Of a stretch of DNA of 64,000 nucleotides, positions 53,003-61,947 are shown in pieces (position 1 is the stretch's first letter; each line of letters opens with the position of its first letter). The position numbers and the translations under genes were made by a program. The DNA is taken from assembly GCA_964242115.1 (NCBI GenBank), contig CAXSZX010000005.1, forward strand, positions 124,001 to 188,000. The letters run 5' to 3'. The stretch is from BOG-908 sp964242115. GTDB taxonomy: Bacteria > Pseudomonadota > Alphaproteobacteria > Acetobacterales > Acetobacteraceae. Under the pieces are notes generated by a model, which ran no database searches, was not told the DNA's origin, and saw nothing but the letters and a program-made list of their open reading frames with translations.

Positions 53003-54466
53003 ATGATCGACGTGACCTTCGCCGACGCTGCCCTGCCGCACAGCGGCGCGCTCGGGCTGCTTGTGGGCGAGGGCGCCGGCGCCTCCGGCCTGTGGCACGC
53101 CGCCGACGAGGCGACCGGCGGCGCCATCACCCGCGCCTTTGCCGCCGCCGAGTTCACCGGCAAGGAGGGCCAGAGCTGCGTCGTCCTCGCCCCCGGTGCC
53201 GGCCTGTCGCGCGTGGTCGCCGCCGGGTTGGGCAAGGAAGCCGAGCTCACGCCACGCCGGGTGGAGGAGGCCGCCGGCACCCTGGCCGCACACCTGTCGC
53301 GCGAGGCGGTTGCCGCCATCGCCGCCGACGGGCTGGACGGCGCACATGCTGCCGCAGCCGCGTTGGGCGCAGCGCTGCGCGCCTACCGTTTCGACGTCTA
53401 TCGCACCAAGCAGAAAGCAGAGGACAAGCCGAAGCTGGCCGCGCTCACCGTACTGACCGGCGAGCGGGACGCCGCCGAGGCCGCGTGGCCGGCGCAGCGT
53501 GCCATCGCGCACGGCGTGTTCGTCACCCGCGACCTGGTCAGCGAGCCGGCCAACATCCTCACCCCGCCGGAGTTCGCCACGCGCATCGAGAAGCTGTCCG
53601 AGCTGGGGCTGAAGATCGAGGTGTTCGGCCAGGCGGAACTGGAGGAGCTGGGGTTCGGCTCGCTGCTGGGCGTGAGCCAGGGCAGTGCACAGCCGCCGCG
53701 CATGGTGGTGATGCAGTGGCATGGCGGCGGAGACGAGAAGCCGGTCGCGTTCATCGGCAAGGGCGTCACGTTCGACACCGGCGGCATCAGCATCAAGCCG
53801 GCGGCCGGCATGGAGGACATGAAGTGGGACATGGCCGGCGCCGGCACCGTTGTGGGGCTGATGGCGGCGCTCGCCGGACGTAAGGCGAAGGTGAACGCGG
53901 TTGGTTTGGTGGGGCTGGTGGAGAACATGCCCTCGGCCACCGCGCAGCGGCCGGGCGACGTGGTGAAGAGCTACTCCGGCCAGACGATCGAGGTGCTCAA
54001 CACCGACGCGGAGGGCCGCCTGGTGCTGGCCGACGTGCTTTGGTACGCGCAGCAGAAATTCGACCCGCGTTTCATGGTGGACCTGGCGACGCTGACGGGT
54101 GCGATCATCGTCGCGTTGGGCCACGAGCATGCCGGGCTGTTCAGCAACGATGACGATCTGTCCAACAAGCTTCTGTCCGTGGGCACCGCCACCGGCGAGA
54201 AGCTGTGGCGCATGCCGATGGGCCGCGACTACGACAAGCAGTTGAAGTCCGACATCGCCGACATGAAGAACATCACCGGCCGGCCCGGCAGCTCGATCAC
54301 CGCTGCGCAGTTCCTGGCGCGCTTCGTCAACGACAAGCCGTGGGCGCATCTGGACATCGCCGGCACGGCGTGGGCGTCGAAGGATGCCGCCGTGGTGCCG
54401 AAGGGGGCGACCGCGTTCGGCGTGCGGTTGCTCGACCGGCTGGTGGCGGCGCATTTCGAGGTCTAA
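53003..54466 (+). CDS. pepA: Leucyl aminopeptidase (M17), copy 1
   Basis: 487-residue dizinc/dimanganese aminopeptidase. The catalytic domain has GKGVTFDTGGISIKP (metal-binding Lys/Asp and catalytic Lys) and NTDAEGRL with the metal-binding Asp/Glu and catalytic Arg. The N-terminal domain is full length. ATG 53003 has AAGGAC 6 bp upstream. It is followed by a second M17 gene and holC on the same strand. The family degrades peptides and in some bacteria also binds DNA. Confidence 0.95.
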   Translation: MIDVTFADAALPHSGALGLLVGEGAGASGLWHAADEATGGAITRAFAAAEFTGKEGQSCVVLAPGAGLSRVVAAGLGKEAELTPRRVEEAAGTLAAHLSREAVAAIAADGLDGAHAAAAALGAALRAYRFDVYRTKQKAEDKPKLAALTVLTGERDAAEAAWPAQRAIAHGVFVTRDLVSEPANILTPPEFATRIEKLSELGLKIEVFGQAELEELGFGSLLGVSQGSAQPPRMVVMQWHGGGDEKPVAFIGKGVTFDTGGISIKPAAGMEDMKWDMAGAGTVVGLMAALAGRKAKVNAVGLVGLVENMPSATAQRPGDVVKSYSGQTIEVLNTDAEGRLVLADVLWYAQQKFDPRFMVDLATLTGAIIVALGHEHAGLFSNDDDLSNKLLSVGTATGEKLWRMPMGRDYDKQLKSDIADMKNITGRPGSSITAAQFLARFVNDKPWAHLDIAGTAWASKDAAVVPKGATAFGVRLLDRLVAAHFEV

Positions 54467-54472
54467 CGCGTT

Positions 54473-54609
54473 AAGCAGAAGGCCTTCTTTTTTGAAAAAA
54501 AGAAGCAAAAAACTTTTGTCTCTGCTGTCGCGGACTCTCCGGAGACGGATGCCCAGGGCGCAAAAGTTTTTTGGTTCTTTTTTTCAAAAAAGAACTGCTT
54601 GCCTTCCTT
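54473..54609. repeat. Family 1 element, full copy, orientation A
   Basis: Left CTTCTTTTTT / AAAAAAAGAAG, centre CTGTCGCGGACTCTCCGG, right GGTTCTTTTTTT / AAAAAAGAAC. It fills the gap between the two aminopeptidase genes and overlaps the proposed TTG start of the second. Confidence 0.92.
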
Positions 54610-55954
54610 GCTAACGGTCCGCGTCCTTCCGGAGCTGGGTATAGGCCTGCCGGTGGTCCGTCCCGTGTCAGCGCCGACCGAGCACTTCGACGCAGCGCCG
54701 GACAGCGCCGTGCTAGTCGGCGACGTCGTGTTCACCACGCTGGGCAAAGATGCAGAGTCTGCCGGCGCTTTGGGTGTCGGGCCGCTGCTCCGGCGCGCGC
54801 GCGTGGCCATCGATTCGCGCGGTTTGCCTGCTGGCGTTGCCGCCAGGCTTGCGGCCGGCGCGTGCCTGCGTGCCTGGCGCTACGAGCATCTGCGCACGCG
54901 CGCGCGGGAAGATGCGCCGCTGCTGGAAGCGATCGACCTGGTCTGCGACGACGCGCAGACGGCGCAGGCCTGGGCGGCGACGTCGGCCGGCGTGGAGGCG
55001 GCGATGTTCGCGCGCGACCTGGTGTCCGAGCCGTCGAACACGCTGACGCCGGCTGGTTTCGTCGAGCGCCTCGGCGTGCTGGCGGAGGCGGGGGTGACTG
55101 TCGAGGTGATCGAGGCCGACGCGTTGCGGGCGCGGGGGTTCGGCGGCCTGCTGGCGGTGGGCGGCGGGTCGGTGCATGCGCCACGGCTGGTGGTGCTGCG
55201 ATGGGCGGGCGAGGGCGCGCCGGTGGCGTTCGTCGGCAAGGGGATCACGTTCGACACCGGCGGGATCAGCATCAAGCCGGCCGACCGGATGTGGGAGATG
55301 CGCGCGGACATGGCGGGTGCGGCGGCGTGTGCCGGCGCGATGCTGGCACTGGCGCGGCGTGGCTCGACGGCGGCCGCGATGGCCGTGCTGCCGCTGGCGG
55401 AGAACGCGACGGGTGCGGCCAGCTACCGTCCCGGCGACGTGCTGCGGATGTTCGACGGCAGGACGGTGGCGGTGGTGGACACCGACGCGGAAGGCCGCCT
55501 GGTGCTGGCCGATGCGCTGGCCTACGCGGTGACGCAGCGGCCGCGCGCCATCATCGACCTGGCGACGCTGACCGGCAGCATCGTGGTCGCCCTCGGCCAT
55601 CACATGGCCGGCGCGTTCGGCACCGACGCGGCGCTGCTGGCGGCGGCACGGGCGGCGGGCGAAGCGGTGGGCGAGCGGGTCTGGCCGATGCCGCTGGCCG
55701 AGGCGTATCGCCGCGCGCTGGACAGCGACATCGCCGACATCCGCCATTGCGTGGACGGGTCCGGGCACCCCGACGCCTGCCAGGCAGCCGCATTCCTGCG
55801 CGAGTTCGTGGGCGAGGTGCCCTGGCTGCACCTCGACATCGCCGGGGTGGAAGCGCACGCCGAAGCCAGCGAGCGCCACGCGACAGGCCCCACCGGGTTC
55901 GGCGTGCGCCTGCTCGACCGGCTGGTGGCCACGCATTTCGAGCACCATGGCTGA
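54608..55954 (+). CDS. Leucyl aminopeptidase family protein (M17), copy 2
   Basis: About 448 residues, roughly 40 shorter than copy 1 and without the long regulatory N-terminal segment. The catalytic core is intact: GKGITFDTGGISIKP and DTDAEGRL (first Asn replaced by Asp). The likely start is TTG 54608 or TTG 54599, both in the terminal CTTGC / CCTTG of the family 1 repeat. No ATG is available before conserved sequence and no clear Shine-Dalgarno sequence is seen. The stop overlaps holC by 8 bp. Substrate specificity probably differs from copy 1. Confidence 0.85.
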   Translation: MLTVRVLPELGIGLPVVRPVSAPTEHFDAAPDSAVLVGDVVFTTLGKDAESAGALGVGPLLRRARVAIDSRGLPAGVAARLAAGACLRAWRYEHLRTRAREDAPLLEAIDLVCDDAQTAQAWAATSAGVEAAMFARDLVSEPSNTLTPAGFVERLGVLAEAGVTVEVIEADALRARGFGGLLAVGGGSVHAPRLVVLRWAGEGAPVAFVGKGITFDTGGISIKPADRMWEMRADMAGAAACAGAMLALARRGSTAAAMAVLPLAENATGAASYRPGDVLRMFDGRTVAVVDTDAEGRLVLADALAYAVTQRPRAIIDLATLTGSIVVALGHHMAGAFGTDAALLAAARAAGEAVGERVWPMPLAEAYRRALDSDIADIRHCVDGSGHPDACQAAAFLREFVGEVPWLHLDIAGVEAHAEASERHATGPTGFGVRLLDRLVATHFEHHG

Positions 55955-56390
55955 GATCGGCTTCTACCACCTGACCCGCACCGGCGCCGACCAGGCGTTG
56001 CCGCCGCTGCTCGGCCGCACGCTAGCGGCCGGCCACCGCGCCGTGGTGCTGCTGGGGAGCGAGGCGCGCGTGGCCGCACTGGACGCCGCGCTGTGGGCGT
56101 GCACGGACCCGGACTGGCTGCCGCACGGCACGCCTGCCACGGGCGATGCGGACATGCAGCCGATCTGGCTCACCCACCGCGACGAGGCGCCGAACGGGGC
56201 GCGCTACGCGTTCCTGCTGGACGGAATGACGAGCGCGGCGCTGGCGGCGTTCGAGCGGGTGTTCGATTTGTTCGACGGCGGTGACGAGGCGGCGGTGGCG
56301 GCGGCGCGCGGGCGCTGGTCGGCGGCAAAGGCGGGGGGGCATGCGCTGACGTACTGGCAGCAGGGGGTGCGGGGGTGGGAGAAGAAGTAG
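55947..56390 (+). CDS. holC: DNA polymerase III subunit chi
   Basis: 147-residue HolC-like protein linking the clamp loader to single-stranded DNA-binding protein. The N-terminal EIGFYHL motif is diagnostic. VVLLGSE, DPDWLPHG, and the later FLLDG and RWSAAKAGGHALTYW blocks match the family. It overlaps the second aminopeptidase by 8 bp; the pepA-holC order is conserved in many proteobacteria. Confidence 0.9.
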   Translation: MAEIGFYHLTRTGADQALPPLLGRTLAAGHRAVVLLGSEARVAALDAALWACTDPDWLPHGTPATGDADMQPIWLTHRDEAPNGARYAFLLDGMTSAALAAFERVFDLFDGGDEAAVAAARGRWSAAKAGGHALTYWQQGVRGWEKK

Positions 56391-56424
56391 GCTTCAACAC
56401 GGAAATTCTGAACGGTCAGGTAAA

Positions 56425-56566
56425 AGGTAAGGCAAGCGGTTCTTTTTTGAAAAAAAGAACCAAAAAACTTTTGTTCCCTGTGGCGCGCGCTGAAGGAGAC
56501 TCCGCGACAGCAGGGACAAAGTCTTTCGTTTCTTTTCTTCAGAAAAGAAGGCCTTGCTTTCTTCCT
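56425..56566. repeat. Family 1 element, full copy, orientation B
   Basis: Left GGTTCTTTTTT / AAAAAAAGAACC, centre GAGACTCCGCGACAGCAGG, right TTTCTTTTCTTCAGAAAAG. It lies between the convergent holC and Tim44-like genes. Confidence 0.9.
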
Positions 56567-56633
56567 TGCCCTAGCGCGTCGAGCTTCAAAAGCTCCGGCA
56601 TTAGATCTCTCGTGTGGATGCAGGCGTGCGCGC

Positions 56634-57599
56634 CTACCGCGACTGCTGGATCGCCGAGAGCACCCAGCGTCCGCCCGGCGCGCGCAGGAACGTCCACACC
56701 TCGGTGACCGTCACGCGTTCGTTGAGGCTGCCGTCCACTACACGGCCGGTAGTATCGCGCGTGACGTCGATCATCGAGAACCGCATCGCGACGGTCGCGT
56801 ATTCACGCGCGCCTTCCGACCAGGCTTCGGAGAGGTCGCCCTGTTGCAAACGCACGTCGGTGACAGTGTTGCGCACGCCGCGGCTGGCAAGTTCCGAAAG
56901 CTGTTCGCTGAAGAAACTGACCATCTCCGGCGTCGCCATGGTGTGCATGCCAGCCAGATCCTGGGCGGACCAAGCCTTCTGGATTCCGTGCAGCAACTGG
57001 TCGAAGCTCTGGTAGTCGGCCTGCACGAGGGCGAGTGGGCGGGTGGTGCGGGTACTGCCGCCGAACAGGTTGCCCGGGCGGGCTGGCCCGCTGGCGGGGC
57101 GCGGGGGCCCGGGGTTCATCATGCGGGCAAAGCGGCCGCCGCCTGCCACGGCGAGGCTGCCGGCGAAGAAGCGGCGGTAGACCCAGCTCGCCAGCAGGTA
57201 GAGCAGGAACAACTGCAGCAGCAGGCCGATCAGGCTGCCACCGCCGCTCATGCCGCCGAAGAAGCCGCGGCCGAACAGCAGCCCGCCGATGCCCGCACCT
57301 AGGAAGCCGCCGAGCAGGCCGGCCGCGAACGGCGAGCGCGCGCGCTGGCCAAAGCCGCCATAATTGTTGCCGTAACCGCTGTTGCCGTAACCGGAACCAT
57401 AGGTCGACCCGTTGCCGGTGTTGGGCGTGTAGCTGCGCTGGATGGGTGCCGCGCCGTTCGACAGCCCGTTGCCGGCAGGTGCCGAGTAGGTGCGGCTGCC
57501 GCGGCTGCCGAGAGAGCCGCCTAGGCCCGGGCGCGCGTCGGCCAAAGCGGGGGCGAGTGCCAGGAGTAGGGCGAGAAGCCAGGGGGTGAAGCGGCGCAT
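56634..57599 (-). CDS. Tim44/TimA-like domain protein
   Basis: 321 residues. Signal-like N-terminal helix (TPWLLALLLALAPALADA), then a 60-residue Gly/Ser/Asn/Tyr-rich linker, a glycine-zipper segment (GLLGGFLGAGIGGLLFG) and a membrane helix (LIGLLLQLFLLYLLASWVY). The C-terminal half, from about 195, is a Tim44-like domain (FDQLLHGIQKAWSAQDLAGMHTMATPEM). In alphaproteobacteria such proteins (TimA) lie in the envelope, possibly in protein transport or cell-envelope function; the role here is unknown. ATG 57599. Confidence 0.88.
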   Translation of the reverse strand: MRRFTPWLLALLLALAPALADARPGLGGSLGSRGSRTYSAPAGNGLSNGAAPIQRSYTPNTGNGSTYGSGYGNSGYGNNYGGFGQRARSPFAAGLLGGFLGAGIGGLLFGRGFFGGMSGGGSLIGLLLQLFLLYLLASWVYRRFFAGSLAVAGGGRFARMMNPGPPRPASGPARPGNLFGGSTRTTRPLALVQADYQSFDQLLHGIQKAWSAQDLAGMHTMATPEMVSFFSEQLSELASRGVRNTVTDVRLQQGDLSEAWSEGAREYATVAMRFSMIDVTRDTTGRVVDGSLNERVTVTEVWTFLRAPGGRWVLSAIQQSR

Positions 57600-57669
57600 G
57601 GTGGGACCTGAGGTTCTGGGGACGATGTGGGAGCGGTGGGCGGCAAAGTTCAGTGCGGGCCTGATAGGC

Positions 57670-57806
57670 GAAGCAAGGAAGCAGTTCTTTTTTGAAAAAA
57701 AGAACCAAAAAACTTTTGTCTCTGCTGTCGCGCGCTCGCTGGCCAGCGTTTCTCCCGTGATAAAAGTTTTTTGGTTCTTTTCTTTAAAAAAGACCTGCTT
57801 GCTTCT
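57670..57806. repeat. Family 1 element, full copy, mixed ends
   Basis: Left AAGCAGTTC with AAAAAAAGAACC, centre CTGTCGCGCGC, right GGTTCTTTTCTTTAAAAAAG then ACCTGC. It ends at the ygfZ stop. Confidence 0.88.
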
Positions 57807-57807
57807 T

Positions 57808-58620
57808 TCACGCAATTTCCGGCAGCTTGGCCCAGCCAGGCACGCGGTGGGTGATCCCCCGCCCATCCGCGGCGAGCTCACCCGCACCCAACGAGTCCAG
57901 CCGCAGCACGGCCAGCCCTTGGGCGCCGTTGCTGGAGCGCATGGTTCCCACCTCCCTGCCCGCGCCGAAGACCGGCGTGCCCGGCGGCGGCAGCGGGCTC
58001 TCTGCGCTGACCGGCAACAGGCGGCGTTTGACCAGGCCGCGGTAGCGGGTCCGCGCAGTCAGCTCCTGGCCCATGTAGCAGCCCTTGGTCCAGGAAACGC
58101 CGTTCAGCTCGTCGAAACCGGCCTCGAGCAGGATGGTTTTTTCGGGTTCCAGGTCGCGCGTGCCGTCCGGCAGGCCGAGCCCGAGCCGGTGCAGGTCGTA
58201 GGCGGCAGCGTCGGCGTTGGCCGGCAGCCCGGACGCCAAAAGGCGATAGCCGGCACCGGGGTGGCGCGGGTCCGGCGCGGCGACGGCCGCGCCGGTGGGC
58301 GGGTCGCCGTCCCAGGCGGCGTAAACCTGCAGCGGATCCGGCGCGATGCCCACGTCGGCGCGCAGGCGGTAGCGGGACAGGCGCTGGACCAGCATGGCCG
58401 CCTGGGCGGCCTCGCAGTCGAGTAGCAGGCGGCCGGTGTCCGCGAAGACGAAGAAGTCTGCCAGGTACTTGCCCTGTGCGGTCAGCAGCGCGGCCCAGAC
58501 GGCGCAGCCGGGCTCGGCCAAGGCCACGTCGTTGGAGACGAGACCGTTGAGGAAGCTGACCCGGTCCGCACCGGTGACGGAGAGGACGGCTCGGGCGGCG
58601 AGGTGGGTGAGCTGTGTCAT
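57808..58620 (-). CDS. ygfZ: Folate-binding Fe-S maturation protein YgfZ
   Basis: 270-residue aminomethyltransferase-fold protein acting with folate in Fe-S cluster enzyme maintenance. The diagnostic motif KGCYMGQE is at 179-186, containing the essential cysteine. N-terminal FLNGLVSNDV and LTAQGKYLADF are typical. ATG 58620 is used rather than an in-frame TTG 9 bp upstream. Divergent from the htrA-like gene with a family 1 repeat between. Confidence 0.93.
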   Translation of the reverse strand: MTQLTHLAARAVLSVTGADRVSFLNGLVSNDVALAEPGCAVWAALLTAQGKYLADFFVFADTGRLLLDCEAAQAAMLVQRLSRYRLRADVGIAPDPLQVYAAWDGDPPTGAAVAAPDPRHPGAGYRLLASGLPANADAAAYDLHRLGLGLPDGTRDLEPEKTILLEAGFDELNGVSWTKGCYMGQELTARTRYRGLVKRRLLPVSAESPLPPPGTPVFGAGREVGTMRSSNGAQGLAVLRLDSLGAGELAADGRGITHRVPGWAKLPEIA

Positions 58621-58705
58621 ACCCGACAAGTGGCAAGCGACGCGCCAGAAGCAAAGCCGGGCTCCGGCTGACGAACGCGCGAAATCCTAACCACCGCCCT
58701 CGCGA

Positions 58706-58838
58706 GGAAAGCAAGGCCTGCTTTTTTGAAAAAGCAGCAAAAAATTTTTGTCCCTGCTGTCGCTGTGTCTCCTGCAGCTCGTACTCAGGGAACAAAAGTT
58801 TCTTGGTTCTCTTTTTCAAAAAAGAACTGCTTGCTTGC
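58706..58838. repeat. Family 1 element, full copy, orientation A
   Basis: Left CTGCTTTTTTGAAAAAGCAG, centre CTGTCGCTGTGTCTCCTGC, right GGTTCTCTTTTTCAAAAAAG. It lies between divergent genes. Confidence 0.9.
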
Positions 58839-58915
58839 CAGCCCAGTCAAGACGCGGCCTATCCACGAGACGTGCCAGAGTTGTCCGCCCCGGGGGAGCG
58901 TGCCACATCGTAACC

Positions 58916-59992
58916 ATGCGTCTGATCCTGCCCGCAGTGCTGGCTATCGCCGTCTCGGCCCCGATCGGCCGGGCGCAGCCGCTGGTGCAGACCGGGCCGC
59001 TGACCTTTGCGCCGCTGGTGCGCCGTGTGGTGCCGGCGGTGGTCAACATCGCCGTGCGGGTGAGCGTGGCCGACCCGGCGGCCGCAACCGGCGTGCCGCC
59101 CGAGCTGCGCGGCACGCCGTTCGAGAAGACCTTCCGCGACAAGCTCAAGGGACGCCGCGAGCAGATGATCGGCGCCGGCTCCGGCTTCGTGCTGGACCCG
59201 TCCGGCATCATCGTGACCAACAACCACGTGGTCGGCGAGGCGGACAAGATCCTGGTCAGCTTCACCGATGGGAGCGAGCTGCCGGCCCACATCATCGGCA
59301 CCGACGAGCTGACCGACATCGCGGTGATCAAGGTCGAGTCCGACCACAAGCTGCCGGCGGTGCCCTGGGGCGACAGCCGCGTGGTGCAGGTGGGCGACTG
59401 GATCATGGCGGCCGGCAACCCGTTCGGGCTGGGCGGGTCGGTCACGGCGGGCATCGTCAGCGCGCGCGGCCGCGACATCGGCGCCGGCCCGTTCGACGAC
59501 TTCTTCCAGCTCGACGCGCCGATCAACCCGGGCAATTCCGGCGGGCCCAGCTTCAACATGTCCGGCCAGGTGATCGCGCTGAACACCGCCATCGTTTCGC
59601 CCACCGGCGGCTCGGTGGGGATCGGCTTCGCCATCCCGTCGGAGATCGCCCAGCGCATCGTCGACGAGCTGCTGGAGAAGGGGCACGTGGACCGCGGCTG
59701 GCTGGGCGTGGAGCTGGACACGTCTGGCGCGCACAAGCACGTGGGTGCTGCGATCGCCTCGGTGAACCACGGCGGGCCGGCGGCCAAGGGCGGCTTGCGG
59801 GCCGGCGACCTGGTGGTGTCGATCAACGGCGAGCGGGTGGACAGCACGCGCGAGCTGATCCGCGACGTCTCCGCGGTGAACCCGGGGGCGGTGGCGCATC
59901 TGCGGGTGCGGCGGGGTGCGGCCACGATGGACCTCGACATGGTGGTGGGCCGCCGGCCGCCAGAGCCCGAACCGGCCGAGAGCGTGCAGTGA
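58916..59992 (+). CDS. HtrA/DegP-type trypsin-like serine protease
   Basis: 358-residue periplasmic protease. Signal peptide 1-20 (ending PIGRA). The catalytic triad is His in TNNHVV, Asp in LTDIAVIKV and Ser in NPGNSGGPSF. One C-terminal PDZ domain (VNHGGPAAKGGLRAGDLVV) means DegS-like architecture, but the N-terminal helix looks cleavable. It probably degrades misfolded envelope proteins. ATG 58916; upstream in-frame sequence is repeat. A two-component system lies 310 bp downstream on the same strand. Confidence 0.92.
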   Translation: MRLILPAVLAIAVSAPIGRAQPLVQTGPLTFAPLVRRVVPAVVNIAVRVSVADPAAATGVPPELRGTPFEKTFRDKLKGRREQMIGAGSGFVLDPSGIIVTNNHVVGEADKILVSFTDGSELPAHIIGTDELTDIAVIKVESDHKLPAVPWGDSRVVQVGDWIMAAGNPFGLGGSVTAGIVSARGRDIGAGPFDDFFQLDAPINPGNSGGPSFNMSGQVIALNTAIVSPTGGSVGIGFAIPSEIAQRIVDELLEKGHVDRGWLGVELDTSGAHKHVGAAIASVNHGGPAAKGGLRAGDLVVSINGERVDSTRELIRDVSAVNPGAVAHLRVRRGAATMDLDMVVGRRPPEPEPAESVQ

Positions 59993-60304
59993 GGTCTCCT
60001 CTTGTCGGCCAGTGGTCAAGGGAGAGCACCGCGACCGGGGAATGCCATGTTGCCCAGCGGCCAAAGGCCGGGGGCTGGCGACCGATCCTTCACGTTGAGA
60101 TCGCCTGTATCCGGTCGCCGGGCATCGGCGCGCAGTGCGACAGGGGTCCGCATCTTGTCTGACGACCAACGACCGAAGCTCACGACCCATCCTGGTTGGG
60201 TGGGGGCGTCGGTCGTTGAAGGGCAGTATGCTCGAACCTGGGATCTTTTCCGACAACTGGCGACCGAGAACTGCCGACCGACGAGCGGAGACTGACGAGC
60301 GATC
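59993..60304. other. Upstream region of response regulator
   Basis: 312 bp without a gene. It contains a 10-bp inverted repeat (see 60167-60218) and several scattered CGACCGA sequences. No certain promoter. Confidence 0.5.
60167..60218. repeat. Inverted repeat CAACGACCGA / TCGGTCGTTG
   Basis: Perfect 10-bp arms at 60167-60176 and 60209-60218 enclosing an inner ACCCA...TGGGT pairing. It lies about 90 bp before the response-regulator ATG. It could be an operator or leader-RNA structure; function unknown. Confidence 0.4.
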
Positions 60305-60982
60305 ATGCGCATACTGATTGTCGAGGACGACCCGACCGTCGCCCAGTTCGTGGTCAAAGGCCTGCGCGAGGCGGGACACGTGGTGGAGCACGCCGATAAC
60401 GGCCGCGACGGCCTGTTCATGGCGGCCAGCGAGGCGTTCGACACCATCATTCTCGACCGGATGCTGCCGGGCGGGATTGACGGCATACGTCTGCTGGAGA
60501 CGCTGCGCTCGCAGAACAACGCGACGCCGGTGCTGCTGCTGTCCGCGCTGGCGCAGGTGGACGAGCGGGTGGCCGGGCTGAAAGCCGGCGGCGACGACTA
60601 CCTGACCAAACCGTTCGCGTTCTCCGAGCTGCTGGCGCGGGTGGAGGCGCTGACACGGCGCGGCAAGTCCGACGGCCCGCAGACCAAGCTGCTGGTGGGG
60701 GACCTGGAGATGGACCTGCTGTCGCGCACGGTGCGGCGGGCGGCCCAGAAGATCGACCTGCAGCCGCGCGAGTTCCGCCTGCTGGAATACCTGATGCGCC
60801 ACGCCGGCCAGGTGGTGACGCGCACGATGCTGCTGGAAGGCGTGTGGGACTACCATTTCGACCCGCAGACGAACGTGATCGACGTGCATGTGAGCCGGCT
60901 GCGGCAAAAGATCGACAAGCCGTTTCCGACCAGTCTGATCCATACTATTCGCAACGCAGGGTACATGCTGCGGCCGGAGTAA
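60305..60982 (+). CDS. OmpR-family response regulator
   Basis: 225 residues. The receiver domain (1-115) has acidic pocket E7-D8-D9, phosphoacceptor D51 (IILDRMLPG) and a conserved Lys in DDYLTKPFA. The winged-helix DNA-binding domain (about 130-225) has LQPREFRLLEYLM and VIDVHVSRLRQKID. Presumably partnered with the sensor kinase at 61948, although a small gene and a repeat lie between. Target genes unknown. Confidence 0.94.
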   Translation: MRILIVEDDPTVAQFVVKGLREAGHVVEHADNGRDGLFMAASEAFDTIILDRMLPGGIDGIRLLETLRSQNNATPVLLLSALAQVDERVAGLKAGGDDYLTKPFAFSELLARVEALTRRGKSDGPQTKLLVGDLEMDLLSRTVRRAAQKIDLQPREFRLLEYLMRHAGQVVTRTMLLEGVWDYHFDPQTNVIDVHVSRLRQKIDKPFPTSLIHTIRNAGYMLRPE

Positions 60983-61105
60983 AGCGCGAGGCGGCGGCGT
61001 GCCGTCGGACACCTGAGGCGTACGTTGCCCGAAAACGACGTGTTCCAGATCAGCGTGTTTGCAGGTACGTTCTGATCTCACCTTGCCTCCTGGACGGAGA
61101 ACGTC

Positions 61106-61591
61106 TTGCCTTCATCGCGTCCCGCCATCCTTGCCGTATGCTTGGCGACAACCGCCTGCGTCGTGGCTCAACCTGTCGCTTACCCGACGTCCGACAACGC
61201 AAACCCGGCGCTTGCCTTACCGATGCAGCAGGCCCACGCAGCCAGCATGCGGTTTGCCACCGATTGTCCATTGCCGATGCCGAGCACCTACGACCACGCG
61301 GTGCAGCTGCGTCCGCCGGGCGATCCGCCGGCGCCTGTCACCCCTGCCATCCTGGCCAAGTGGGTAGATGGCTGTGCGATCCTGCGCTTCTCGGTGGATG
61401 ACCACGGCCAAGTGACCACCGTTCAGACGGTCAGCGAAGTTCCGGCAGGGGCTGCCGACCCTGCGGCCGACATCATCCGGCTTAATCGCTTCGCCAACAC
61501 CAGCGGCGCCGGTCCTGGCGCGCCGATGCTGATACGCGTCGGCATGGCGAACATCTCTGGTGGAACCTTCGTCTCCTTGGGGTTCAAGTAA
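61106..61591 (+). CDS. Small exported TonB-C-like protein
   Basis: 161 residues starting at TTG 61106 with GGACGGAGA upstream. N-terminal signal (AILAVCLATTACVVA) with a cysteine that might be a weak lipobox. The C-terminal half (CAILRFSVDDHGQVTTVQTV and on to VRIGMANISGG-like end) resembles a TonB C-terminal domain without the proline-rich linker. It is inserted between regulator and kinase of a two-component system, so it may be a periplasmic sensor or target. Function unknown. Confidence 0.7.
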   Translation: MPSSRPAILAVCLATTACVVAQPVAYPTSDNANPALALPMQQAHAASMRFATDCPLPMPSTYDHAVQLRPPGDPPAPVTPAILAKWVDGCAILRFSVDDHGQVTTVQTVSEVPAGAADPAADIIRLNRFANTSGAGPGAPMLIRVGMANISGGTFVSLGFK

Positions 61592-61947
61592 CACGCAGGT
61601 CCAAGGCGCCGCACCACGCCCTTGAACAAAGGAGAGCCTGCTTTTCAAAAGCAGAAAAAACGTCGGTCCTGCTGTCGCGGAAGTTTCTCCAGCGGATACT
61701 CGAGGGACAAAAGTTTTTTGGTTCTTTTTTTCAAAAAAGAACCGCTTGCCTTGGTTTTCAAAGGTCAACATCCCGGCTTGTCAGTCTTCCAGGGCTCATC
61801 ATCCAGCTTGGCTCCAATCGCTGCGAGGTCGACTGCATGCCTCAAGCTGACGTGCGTCAAACCCGATCGAAACATTGCCGCTCCACGAAGAGTGTGCTGC
61901 CCTGATGGATAGCCGTGCTCTGCCGTCTGTAAGTTGGTGAGGCTGCG
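61592..61947. other. Gap with repeat
   Basis: 356 bp. One full family 1 element, then 190 bp with no recognised gene. A short minus-strand frame (about 61765-61875) is open but unsupported. GGTGAGG near the end is the ribosome-binding site of the kinase gene. Confidence 0.5.
61626..61756. repeat. Family 1 element, full copy, orientation A
   Basis: Left stem shortened to CTGCTTTTCAAAAGCAG, centre CTGTCGCGGAAG, right GGTTCTTTTTTT / AAAAAAGAACC. It lies within the two-component locus. Confidence 0.88.
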
